Below are positions 25,232 to 33,286 of a DNA stretch of 38,682 bases, one piece after another. The translations under genes and the position numbers were made by a program. The notes beneath the pieces were generated by a model. That model had not been told where the DNA came from and did not search any database. It saw only the letters and a program-made list of their open reading frames with translations. The stretch covers positions 1 to 38,682 of the forward strand of contig SFFL01000022.1 of assembly GCA_004557825.1 (NCBI GenBank), written 5' to 3'. The DNA comes from Bacteroidales bacterium. Its GTDB lineage: Bacteria > Bacteroidota > Bacteroidia > Bacteroidales > Muribaculaceae. The first letter of the stretch is position 1. Every line of letters starts with the position of its first letter.

Positions 25232-26074
25232 ATGCTCATCGACAGCCACACGCATCTCTATTCCACCGACTTCCTCACCACCGAGCGGCCCCGCCATCCG
25301 AAAAAGGGGGTAGTGGTGCCTCCGCCGCAACCAACCCCTATGGGATGCGAGGAGGCGGTGCAGCGCGCGCTCGATGCAGGTGTGGAGCATCTGCTGTTTC
25401 CGTCCAACGCATTGGACGAAATCGCGCCGATGAAGGCGCTGGCGGCAAAATTTCCCGGCAAAATTTCTATGGCAATGGGGCTACACCCCACCGAACTGAC
25501 CGACGACCCCGCCGGAGCCATCGACATCATCGAGCGGGAAATTGAAGAGAATCCGGGGCTATACTGCGCCGTGGGGGAAATCGGCATCGACCTCTACTGG
25601 GAGCCGGAGAACCGCGACCGGCAGATGCAGGCGTTCGACCGTCAGTGCCGGATAGCGCTCAAGCACAATCTCCCCATCATCATCCATTGCCGCGACGGTC
25701 TCGACGCCACGCTGGAAGTGCTCCGGGGTCTCGACAAGGTGCCCGCCGGTGTGTTTCACAGTTTCGGAGGCACCCTGGAGGATGTAGAAAAAATCCGTGC
25801 CGTTGGCGATTTCTATTTCGGCATCAACGGCATCGTCACCTTCAAAAACTCCACCCTCCCTGCCCAGCTGCCCGAAATCGGGCTTCATCGGATTCTGCTG
25901 GAAACCGACTCCCCCTACCTCACGCCGGCGCCTTACCGCGGCCGCCGCAACGAGTCGGCCTACCTCCCCTATATCGCGCAAGCCGTGGCCGACGCCCTCT
26001 CCACGCCCCTCTCCATCGTAGCGCAAACCACCTCCGCCAACACCCGCCGCCTCTTCCGCCTCCCCAATCTATAA
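25232..26074 (+). CDS. tatD: TatD family metal-dependent DNase
   Basis: This 280-residue TIM-barrel hydrolase starts at the ATG at 25232, giving MLIDSHTHLYS with the first HxH metal ligands. The other metal-site motifs are AVGEIGIDLYW, LPIIIHCRD, GVFHSFGG and LLETDSPYL, all intact. TatD proteins are 3'-5' nucleases linked to DNA repair. Residues 13-37 hold an extra basic and proline-rich loop (PKKGVVVPPPQP) after the first strand, not usual in the E. coli protein. Confidence 0.92.
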   Translation: MLIDSHTHLYSTDFLTTERPRHPKKGVVVPPPQPTPMGCEEAVQRALDAGVEHLLFPSNALDEIAPMKALAAKFPGKISMAMGLHPTELTDDPAGAIDIIEREIEENPGLYCAVGEIGIDLYWEPENRDRQMQAFDRQCRIALKHNLPIIIHCRDGLDATLEVLRGLDKVPAGVFHSFGGTLEDVEKIRAVGDFYFGINGIVTFKNSTLPAQLPEIGLHRILLETDSPYLTPAPYRGRRNESAYLPYIAQAVADALSTPLSIVAQTTSANTRRLFRLPNL

Positions 26075-26081
26075 GCTATAA

Positions 26082-26155
26082 AGACATACGGATAATAGAC
26101 ATAAAGACATAAAGACATAAAAACATAAAGACATATAGACAGGACAGGAGAACAG
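26082..26155. repeat. Degenerate GACATAAA simple-repeat tract
   Basis: About eight copies of AGACATAAA and close variants (AAACATAAA, AGACATATA), then AGGACAGGAGAACAGGAGGA. A reverse-complement counterpart follows the Fic gene at 27570-27657, so the two tracts form a large inverted pair around it. Confidence 0.75.
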
Positions 26156-26253
26156 GAGGACAGCACCCTGGACGCTTCTATTTGTTTGATACATCCTCTA
26201 CACACCAAGGATTCATTGCAGTTTTTATGCACAGAGAATTCATCTATATCTTG

Positions 26254-26343
26254 AAATCGGCTCAAAAACATCTTTAAAACAGCAAAAATCGGCTCAAATT
26301 GAGCCGATTTACCACTAAATTTTCGTAATTTTGAGCCGATAAA
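26254..26343 (+). promoter_or_regulatory. Promoter and multi-site operator of the Fic gene
   Basis: A 25-bp perfect palindrome with core ATCGGCTCAA/TTGAGCCGAT lies at 26286-26310. Half-sites of the same sequence occur 32 bp before it (26254) and 32 bp after it (26333, inverted). The -7 box TAATTTTG at 26326-26333 abuts the last half-site. The symmetry suggests cooperative repression by the HTH domain of the Fic protein encoded 20 bp downstream. Confidence 0.8.
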
Positions 26344-26353
26344 CATTCCTGCT

Positions 26354-27388
26354 ATGACCCACGAAAGCGAAATTCTCCAGTTTCTTCACTACAATTCTGA
26401 GGCCTCACGCGCCGAAATTGCCTCAGCATTGTCAAATGCACCAAGTCAAGCTACGCTAAAAAGGCTCATAGCCAACGCTGTCGCAAAAAACTATATAGAA
26501 GTTATTGGGCGCGGTCCCGCAACCCGCTATCGGCTCACTCCACAGGCTCATATCACTATGGAGCTAAATCTCAACACTTATTTTGACAAGGATGTTGACG
26601 AGCGTCATGTGCAGGAGTCATTCAATTTTGAACTTATCAACGAAATTCTTCCAAAGGTCGACCTATTCACTATTGAGGAGTTGAATCGGCTTAACGATGC
26701 TCAACAACTTTTCCGGAAACATCTGTCGGAAATGTCTGACTTAGAATACCGCAAGGAAATGGAACGTCTCGGAATCGACCTTTCATGGAAATCATCTCAG
26801 ATTGAAGGAAACACATATTCTTTGCTGGAGACAGAAAGGTTGCTAAAGGAAAAACAGACGGCAAGTGGCAAAACAAAAGAAGAGGCTATTATGCTACTTA
26901 ACCATAAGGATGCTCTCGATTTCATTCTCGATGTGCCGGATTATCTTAAAGATTTAACAGTAGGACGCATTGAGGAAATCCATTCACTTTTAACAAAGGA
27001 ATTGGGCGTAGAGAGAAATATCCGACATCGCCGAGTAGGTATCACGGGAACAAATTATACTCCACTCGACAACGAATTTCAGATTCGCGAAGCTCTCGAA
27101 GATTCAGTAAGACTCATAAACAGAAAAGATAAAATCTTTGAGAAGGCTCTCCTCTCACTGGTTTTACTCAGCTATATTCAGGCGTTTACCGACGGGAACA
27201 AACGCACTGCCCGAATAGTCAGCAACGGTATTCTCATCGCCTACGGATATTGCCCGATATCCTTCCGCACAGTGGATTCCATTGATTATAAAAAAGCTAT
27301 GTTGATGTTCTACGAGCAAAACAATATCGCTGCCTTTAAACGCATATTCATCGATCAGTATCTTTTCGCCGTCAAAACATATTTTTGA
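26354..27388 (+). CDS. HTH-Fic protein lacking the catalytic histidine
   Basis: This 344-residue protein has an N-terminal winged-helix domain (residues about 3-62), an inhibitory-helix motif SSQIEG at 147-152 of the (S/T)xxxE(G/N) class, and a Fic core with flap NIRHRRVGITGTNYTP and active-site loop QAFTDGNKR at 276-284. The consensus loop begins HxFx(D/E)GN; here Gln276 replaces the His that normally activates the target hydroxyl, while the ATP-binding GNKR part is intact. It may therefore be a ligand-sensing repressor rather than an AMP-transferase, or use another chemistry. The gene is more AT-rich than its neighbours and carries its own operator, both suggesting transfer. Confidence 0.85.
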   Translation: MTHESEILQFLHYNSEASRAEIASALSNAPSQATLKRLIANAVAKNYIEVIGRGPATRYRLTPQAHITMELNLNTYFDKDVDERHVQESFNFELINEILPKVDLFTIEELNRLNDAQQLFRKHLSEMSDLEYRKEMERLGIDLSWKSSQIEGNTYSLLETERLLKEKQTASGKTKEEAIMLLNHKDALDFILDVPDYLKDLTVGRIEEIHSLLTKELGVERNIRHRRVGITGTNYTPLDNEFQIREALEDSVRLINRKDKIFEKALLSLVLLSYIQAFTDGNKRTARIVSNGILIAYGYCPISFRTVDSIDYKKAMLMFYEQNNIAAFKRIFIDQYLFAVKTYF

Positions 27389-27683
27389 AGCGGAGCTGCA
27401 TCCCGGCTCCTCTGTCCATCCCTCTGCGGGGAGCCATCCGGCGGCGGGTCATCTGAGCGCGGAACCATCCGGCGGCGGACGCGAAAAATCGCCAGGATGA
27501 TTTCACCACGTCGGTGTATCCCGCGTAGGACCATCCGGGGCGGGCGCGAAAAATCGCGCCCCTACTTCAGACAGGCTTATGTTCTCCTGTCTTTGGGTCT
27601 ATTTGTCTTTATGTTTTTATGTCTTTCTGTCTAATGTCCTCCCGTCTTTATGTCTAAAATTCTACTGGCTTATTCATAGGGGA
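27389..27683. repeat. Intergenic repeats: REP-like palindromes and simple-repeat tract
   Basis: Positions 27531-27565 form a 35-bp unit with the hairpin GGGCGCG/CGCGCCC around AAAAAT; it is identical to 37797-37831. Partial relatives (CCATCCGGCGGCGG) lie at about 27427 and 27467. From 27570 to 27657 a TGTCTTTATGTTTTTATGTC tract is the inverse of the tract at 26082. No gene is seen. Confidence 0.8.
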
Positions 27684-28970
27684 TTAGGGTTTGCGGTAGT
27701 TGGTGCCCCAGCGCTGCGCCTGGAGGGCTGCCGAACGGTCTTCGGCCGGGTTGGAGCAGGGATGCCAAAACACCATATCGCGGATGGCGTCGGGGCGAAA
27801 CTGCTGCACCACAAAATTGCCGGGGTAATCGTGAGCATATTTATAATCGGCGCCATAGCCCATCTCTTTCATAAGCGAGGTAGGTGCATTGCGAATATGC
27901 AGCGGCACGGGCAGGTCGCCACTGCGGCGCACTTCTGCCAGAGCGGCGTCGATAGCCTTATAAGCCGAGTTGCTCTTTGGCGATGTGGCCAGATACACCA
28001 CACATTCGGCCAGCGGTATCCGTCCCTCAGGCATACCTATTTTGCGGATGACATCGTAGGTGGTGTTGGCCAGCAGCAGCCCGTTGGGGTTGGCCAGACC
28101 GATATCCTCGGCTGCCACAATCACTAATCGACGGGCGATGAACTCGGGATCCTCACCTCCGGCTATCATCCTTGCCAGCCAATAGATGGCGGCATCAGGG
28201 TCGCTACCCCGGATGCTCTTGATGAAGGCCGAAATGATATCGTAGTGCATCTCACCCTTCTTGTCGTAAGCCGCCGGATTTTCCTGAAGCTGACGGGTAA
28301 TCACCTCGTCGGAGATTACCATCGGTTGCCCAGCCGGGGTGGATTTATCGAGCAAGTCGAGGATATTGAGCAGTTTGCGGGCATCGCCTCCGGAAAAGCG
28401 AAACAAGGCGGTGGTCTCCTTCACCTGCACATCGCGCTTGCTCAGAATCTCGTCGTCGGCAAGGGCGTGGTCAAGAAGGCGCTGCAGCTCCGGCGCCTCA
28501 AGCGGCCGCAGTGTGTAGACCTGCGCGCGCGACAGAAGCGGACGAATCACCTCAAACGACGGATTCTCCGTGGTGGCGCCAATCAGTGTCACCGTGCCAT
28601 CCTCAACTGCGCCTAACAGACTATCCTGCTGCGACTTGCTGAACCGGTGAATTTCGTCGATGAAGAGAATCGGGCGCCCCTTGGTGAACATACTGCGGGC
28701 GTCGGCACGGCAGCGCTCTATCACCTCGCGCACCTCCTTCACGCCGGAATTTACCGCCGAAAGAATGTAGAACGGACTTTCGGTGGTGTTGGCGATGATG
28801 CGCGCCAGGGTGGTCTTCCCTACTCCGGGAGGACCCCACAGGATAAATGAGCTCACGTTGCCCGAATCTATCATCCGGCGGATGATTGCGCCGGGAGCCA
28901 CAAGGTGCTCCTGGCCTATATATTGGTCGAGGGTCTGCGGTCGGAGCCGCTCCGCTAATGGTGGTATCAT
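27684..28970 (-). CDS. rarA: Replication-associated recombination protein A
   Basis: RarA (MgsA) is an AAA+ ATPase that acts at stalled replication forks with SSB. The 428-residue protein has an N-terminal RarA start (LAERLRPQTLDQYIGQEHL), Walker A GPPGVGKTT at 46-54, Walker B LFIDEIHRF, sensor ATTENPSF, an arginine finger region LLSRAQ, and the C-terminal tetramerisation part (YWLARMIAGGEDPEFIARRL). Complete and normal in length. Confidence 0.95.
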   Translation of the reverse strand: MIPPLAERLRPQTLDQYIGQEHLVAPGAIIRRMIDSGNVSSFILWGPPGVGKTTLARIIANTTESPFYILSAVNSGVKEVREVIERCRADARSMFTKGRPILFIDEIHRFSKSQQDSLLGAVEDGTVTLIGATTENPSFEVIRPLLSRAQVYTLRPLEAPELQRLLDHALADDEILSKRDVQVKETTALFRFSGGDARKLLNILDLLDKSTPAGQPMVISDEVITRQLQENPAAYDKKGEMHYDIISAFIKSIRGSDPDAAIYWLARMIAGGEDPEFIARRLVIVAAEDIGLANPNGLLLANTTYDVIRKIGMPEGRIPLAECVVYLATSPKSNSAYKAIDAALAEVRRSGDLPVPLHIRNAPTSLMKEMGYGADYKYAHDYPGNFVVQQFRPDAIRDMVFWHPCSNPAEDRSAALQAQRWGTNYRKP

Positions 28971-29125
28971 ATATATAATGTTTCCAAGATTTTTTCGTTA
29001 TGTAGATATATAACGTAAAAAACACTAAAATATTTGGCCTGCCCGCCACACTCGCCCCTTTGGTGCAAACTTTCAATGGCGCGGCGTGTTAAATTATAAA
29101 TATTTCACTTCAACTCTTTACAATT

Positions 29126-29356
29126 ATGGCACAAGCTGATGAGAGCCGCCGCGGTATACCTTCGGTAATGCGGACGATATTCGGAATAATAATGATTATA
29201 GTTTATGTGGGAATGGGCGTATTGCTGCTGCTCAACTACTTCCAGTGGGGTCCCGGCCTTATGCAGGTTCTGCGCTGGGTAGGCGGCGTGGTATTCATTC
29301 TCTACGGCATCTGGAGGGCCATCCGCCAGTTCCGCGGCTACGACACTCCGGTGTGA
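29126..29356 (+). CDS. Small two-helix membrane protein
   Basis: This 76-residue protein has two hydrophobic helices (TIFGIIMIIVYVGMGVLLLL and VLRWVGGVVFILYGIWRAI) and a short basic C-terminus. Similar short proteins sit upstream of PstS-like genes in other Bacteroidales, as I recall, which would link it to that cluster. No function can be assigned. It lies 141 bp before the PstS-like gene, which has its own -7 box. Confidence 0.7.
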   Translation: MAQADESRRGIPSVMRTIFGIIMIIVYVGMGVLLLLNYFQWGPGLMQVLRWVGGVVFILYGIWRAIRQFRGYDTPV

Positions 29357-29482
29357 CAGAGCACACCGATACACCGCCTATTTCCTACGTTTTTTCACTC
29401 CGAAGCCACCCTGGGCACACCTTAAATTGCTCCGGTATTCGCTTCGGCGTGAAAAAAATTTCGTTAAGTTTGAAAAATTGGT

Positions 29483-29490
29483 TATCTTTG
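29483..29490 (+). promoter_or_regulatory. -7 promoter box of the PstS-like gene
   Basis: TATCTTTG fits TAnnTTTG and is 7 bp before the ATG at 29498. As for dnaG, the distance implies a nearly leaderless mRNA or a start codon further downstream. Confidence 0.55.
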
Positions 29491-29497
29491 CGCTACG

Positions 29498-30496
29498 ATG
29501 AACAAACTTAAGGTCATAGCACTGCTGATGGCGGCAGGTATGCTGCTCACCACCCTCCTCCCGGGATGCAACTCCAAGGGGGGCAAGCGCACCGCACCCG
29601 AAGGCAACGGAAGCACTTCCGGCACCCTCGTAATGGCATGCGACGCCACCTTCGAGAACATTATGCAGGACGAAATCGAGGTATTCGAGTTCTGCTATCC
29701 TTACGCATCCGTGCTGGCATATTACACCGACGAGCACGCCGTCGTCGACTCTATCGTCAACGGCAATGCCCGCGTGGCCGTCCTCAGCCATGAGCTTACG
29801 AAAGACCAGATAGAACATCTGAAAGGACGCAAGCGCCTGGCGCACACCAAGAAGATTGCCGTAGATGCCATAGCCGTGATTGTCAACCCTGAGAATCCTA
29901 TCGAGAATCTCTCCATCAAGGAGCTGGGCGAAGTACTCACCGGCGAAGTCACCCGCTGGGATGAACTTTGCCCCACCAAACTCGGCAACATCCAGGTGAT
30001 TTTCGACCACAGCGGTTCAAGCGTCGTGAAATATATGCGCGACTCGCTTATGAACGGCAAGAATTTTCCCGCCAACGTGTTCTCCGCCAACACCATCCAG
30101 GGCGTATTCGACGCCGTGAAGGAGCGCAAGAATGCCGTGGGACTGGTGGGTGTAAGCTGGATTTCCACCGACCTAAAAACCGCCAACCTCTCCGCCGCCG
30201 ACAAGGCCAAAACCCTTGAAGCCGACGACACCACCGCCACCGACTTCGTCAGCGACGTGAAGGTGCTCCCCATCCGCCGCAACAATTCGCTTGTGGCAGT
30301 GAAGCCCTATCAGGCTTATATCTTCGACGGCCAGTATCCGCTGTTCCGCTCAATATATATGGTAAACACAGGCGCCAACGGCACTCTTGCCCACGGCTTC
30401 TTCTCGTTTGTCACCTCTTTCCAGGGACAGAAACTGATACAGACCACCGGGGTGCTCCCCGCTCTGGTTCACCGCAGGCAAGTGGAGCTGGAATGA
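29498..30496 (+). CDS. PstS-like substrate-binding lipoprotein
   Basis: This 332-residue protein has a lipobox (LLPGC, Cys24), so it is anchored as a lipoprotein. The periplasmic-binding fold of the PstS family is seen from GTLVMACDATFENIM to the loop IFDHSGSSVVKYMRDS, with ENPIENLSIKELGEVLTGEV as in phosphate-binding proteins. No permease or ATPase genes are near, and in Bacteroidota such proteins are often next to a TPR protein and TonB/ExbBD genes, so a role in TonB-related or envelope function rather than classical phosphate uptake is possible (inference). The TPR gene follows by 43 bp. Confidence 0.85.
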   Translation: MNKLKVIALLMAAGMLLTTLLPGCNSKGGKRTAPEGNGSTSGTLVMACDATFENIMQDEIEVFEFCYPYASVLAYYTDEHAVVDSIVNGNARVAVLSHELTKDQIEHLKGRKRLAHTKKIAVDAIAVIVNPENPIENLSIKELGEVLTGEVTRWDELCPTKLGNIQVIFDHSGSSVVKYMRDSLMNGKNFPANVFSANTIQGVFDAVKERKNAVGLVGVSWISTDLKTANLSAADKAKTLEADDTTATDFVSDVKVLPIRRNNSLVAVKPYQAYIFDGQYPLFRSIYMVNTGANGTLAHGFFSFVTSFQGQKLIQTTGVLPALVHRRQVELE

Positions 30497-30539
30497 CTAT
30501 CAGGAATTAGTAATAACGCTTTAAATAATACCCAACTAC

Positions 30540-32171
30540 ATGAAATTCAAAACCTTATTCTCGCTGCTCCTCGCCGGCTCACTTTCCGCGGCTGCCGAGG
30601 GATATATCGACGGTGTGGAATACTTCCGTGCCGACCAGCCTGAAGAAGCTGCCATCATTCTTACCAACACCCTTTCGCAGCCCGGCACCGACCAGGCTAC
30701 GGCCTACTACTATCTGGGCAGAATTGCCCTCAAGGCAGGTGACAAAGCCGAAGCTAAGGCTATGTTCGACAAGGGTATCGCCGCCAACCCCGAAAACGGC
30801 TACAACTATGTGGGCTTAGGGGCTCTCGCTCTGGGCGCCAACGATGCCAAGGGCGCCGAGAACTACTTCAAGAAAGCCAAAGACCTGGCCAAGAAGGATG
30901 CCGATGTGCTCACCGAAATTCCCCGTGCCTACTTCGAGGCCAACCCCGTGACCTACAACAAGGAAATCGAGAAGTGGCTTGCCGACATCAAGAAGAAATT
31001 CAAGACCGCTCCCGCTCCCTTCATCCTCGAAGGCGACCGTCTGGCCGGAACAAACGTGGGCGAATCGGCCGGTATGTATGAAATGGCCGCTACCTTCGAC
31101 CACGACTCAAAAACCGCTCAGGATGCTCACCCCGAGGCTTACGTGAAGTATGCCCGCGTAATCTTCAAGGTAAACGAAAAGGCCGCCATCGACAAGCTGC
31201 GCGAGCTCCTTACCTATCAGCCCGAATCAGCTCTGGTACAGCGCGAACTTGCCGAAAAGCTCTACGACGCCAACCAGCTCACCAACGCTGCAAAGCAGTA
31301 TGAGGATTACATCAAGAACCCCAACTCCTTCCAGAAGGATAAGCAGCGCTTCGTAGGTCTTCTCTTCTTCGCCGAGCGCTACCCCGAAAGCTATCAGCTC
31401 GCCGACGAAATCCTCCGTCAGGATCCCGAGAACTACCACATGCAGCGTATGAAATTCTACAACAAGAAAGTGATGGGCGATACCACCAACGCTGTAGCTG
31501 CTGCCGAAACGCTCCTGGCCAACCCCAAAGCCAAACTCAACGCTCAGGACTACATCCAGTATGGCGAACTCCTCTCCGATATGGGCAACGACTCTCTGTC
31601 GGTGGTAATGTTTGAGAACGCCGTAAAGGTTGACCCCGAGAAATCATATCTGCTTAAAGACCTTTCGTCGGCCTACAACCGCGCACTCCGCTTCCAGGAT
31701 GCCGCCGATGCTATGCAGAAATACATCGACCTCCAGACCGGCGAACTCGACCCCAACGACCTGCTCGCTCTGGCTCTGCGCTGGAATGCAGTAGCTGCTG
31801 CCAAGCAGAAAGATGGTGAAGCCGACTGGAAAGAGGCTTCCGACAAAGCTGTCGCCGCCATCAACCGCACCCTGGCTCTCACCACCAACCACCCGCTGGT
31901 GCTCAACCACAACGCACGTATCCTCCTGGTGGCCAACGGTGGTGAAATCAACGATGCCGTAGCTCAGGCCGACCTCGCTACTCTGGCCGCCCTCGATGCC
32001 GATCCCGAAAACCTCACCAACCGCAAGGCTATATACGTACAGGTTCTCGGCCGTCTGGGCAACTACTACATCACCCAAAAAAACATCGACGAAGCACGCA
32101 AGATGTTCGAGCGTTTCTACTCGATTCAGCCTTCCGAAGAGCTTCGCACATACATCGACGGGCTGAAGTGA
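30540..32171 (+). CDS. Periplasmic tetratricopeptide repeat protein
   Basis: This 543-residue protein has a signal peptide (residues 1-19, LLLAGSLSAAAE) and a solenoid of about 10 TPR units, for example DQATAYYYLGRIALKAGDKA, NGYNYVGLGALALGANDAKG and KSYLLKDLSSAYNRALRFQD. TPR proteins hold partner proteins; none can be named here. It follows the PstS-like gene and overlaps the nitroreductase start by 4 bp. Confidence 0.9.
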   Translation: MKFKTLFSLLLAGSLSAAAEGYIDGVEYFRADQPEEAAIILTNTLSQPGTDQATAYYYLGRIALKAGDKAEAKAMFDKGIAANPENGYNYVGLGALALGANDAKGAENYFKKAKDLAKKDADVLTEIPRAYFEANPVTYNKEIEKWLADIKKKFKTAPAPFILEGDRLAGTNVGESAGMYEMAATFDHDSKTAQDAHPEAYVKYARVIFKVNEKAAIDKLRELLTYQPESALVQRELAEKLYDANQLTNAAKQYEDYIKNPNSFQKDKQRFVGLLFFAERYPESYQLADEILRQDPENYHMQRMKFYNKKVMGDTTNAVAAAETLLANPKAKLNAQDYIQYGELLSDMGNDSLSVVMFENAVKVDPEKSYLLKDLSSAYNRALRFQDAADAMQKYIDLQTGELDPNDLLALALRWNAVAAAKQKDGEADWKEASDKAVAAINRTLALTTNHPLVLNHNARILLVANGGEINDAVAQADLATLAALDADPENLTNRKAIYVQVLGRLGNYYITQKNIDEARKMFERFYSIQPSEELRTYIDGLK

Positions 32172-33127
32172 CTCTCACCGAAGCCATAGCTCTCCGACGC
32201 TCCCACCGCACTTTCAACGGGCTGCGTCTCGACAGGATAACCCTCGGGCGTCTGCGCGACGCTATCGGGGGTTCCCGTCCATTATTGCCCGACGCAGACA
32301 TCCCGTTTGTGGGCATCATAAACTCCGACAACGGCACTGCCGACGGTCAACTCGGAACATACGGCTTCATAAAAGGAGCACGTCAGTTCCTGGTTATGGC
32401 CGTCGGCAGCGGCGTAGCCGCCCACGTGCAAGCCGGATATATGCTTGAGCAGACCATCCTTGAGGCCACACGCCTCGGTCTGAGCACGTGCTGGCTCGGA
32501 GGCACCTTCCACCGGGGTCCTTTTGCCCAGGCGCTCGGCCCGTGCGGCGACCGCACTGTGGAAATCGTTGTGCCCGTAGGCCACGTAGCCACACGTATGC
32601 GTATGTCGGAACGCCTTATGCGCCGCATCGTCCACGCCGACCAGCGCCGCAAATTCGACTCCCTCTTCACCATCTCCCCCTCGCTGAGCACCCGGCTCCC
32701 CTACTCAGCCTTCACCAGCACACTGCTGCTCGACACCGCCGTCAGCGCAGCCACAGCCCCCTCTGTTATATCGGCTGCTTCATCCTCCTATGCTGAATCG
32801 GCTACTTCGCCAACACACGATGGAGATGAAGCGACGGCATCCACACCGTGCGACTCGCAAAGAATTCTGTGCGCCACAGTAAAAGCGCTTAAAGCCGTAA
32901 GGCTTGCGCCCTCATCATCCAATTCTCAACCCTGGCGCGCCACCGTCACCGAAAACCCCGACGGCACAATAAAAGTGGCATTCACCTGCACCACCGACAA
33001 CCGCTTCTCAGCCATCGAAATGGGCATCGCCTACTGCCATTTCACCTCCATCCTCGACGAGTCCAACCTCCCCTGGGCCATCGGCTCCACCGCCTCCCTC
33101 CCGGCCCTCACCTTCACCGTCGGCTGA
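32168..33127 (+). CDS. Putative nitroreductase with internal linker
   Basis: This 319-residue protein starts at GTG 32168, overlapping the TPR stop (GTGA). It has the nitroreductase start RRSHRTFNG, the FMN-loop LEATRLGLSTCWLGGTFHRG and the late APSSSNSQPWRATV motif of the two-lobed TM1586-type family (PF14512). FMN-dependent reduction by NAD(P)H is expected. Between the lobes, about residues 195-235, there is a low-complexity Ser/Ala/Thr-rich insert (AATAPSVISAASSSYAESAT). The insert is in frame and free of stops. Confidence 0.85.
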   Translation: MTLTEAIALRRSHRTFNGLRLDRITLGRLRDAIGGSRPLLPDADIPFVGIINSDNGTADGQLGTYGFIKGARQFLVMAVGSGVAAHVQAGYMLEQTILEATRLGLSTCWLGGTFHRGPFAQALGPCGDRTVEIVVPVGHVATRMRMSERLMRRIVHADQRRKFDSLFTISPSLSTRLPYSAFTSTLLLDTAVSAATAPSVISAASSSYAESATSPTHDGDEATASTPCDSQRILCATVKALKAVRLAPSSSNSQPWRATVTENPDGTIKVAFTCTTDNRFSAIEMGIAYCHFTSILDESNLPWAIGSTASLPALTFTVG

Positions 33128-33208
33128 CCCCCACCCCGGCTAACCATCCACCCCGCTAAAAAGCTAAGGTGCTCACACTATAGTTCCCACGCACGCATAA
33201 GAAATAAC

Positions 33209-33281
33209 TCGTATACGTCTTATACGATTTAGCCGGTAAGGTCGCGCGAAAGAGTGCCGGTAAGGTCGTGCGCGAAAGAGA
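33209..33281. repeat. Hairpin and short direct repeat between convergent genes
   Basis: TCGTATA (33209-33215) pairs with TATACGA (33221-33227); it may be a weak bidirectional terminator. GCCGGTAAGGTCG...GCGAAAGAG then occurs twice in tandem (33232-33255 and 33256-33281), the second with a 2-bp insertion. No gene is seen in 33128-33286. Confidence 0.6.
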
Positions 33282-33286
33282 GGCAG

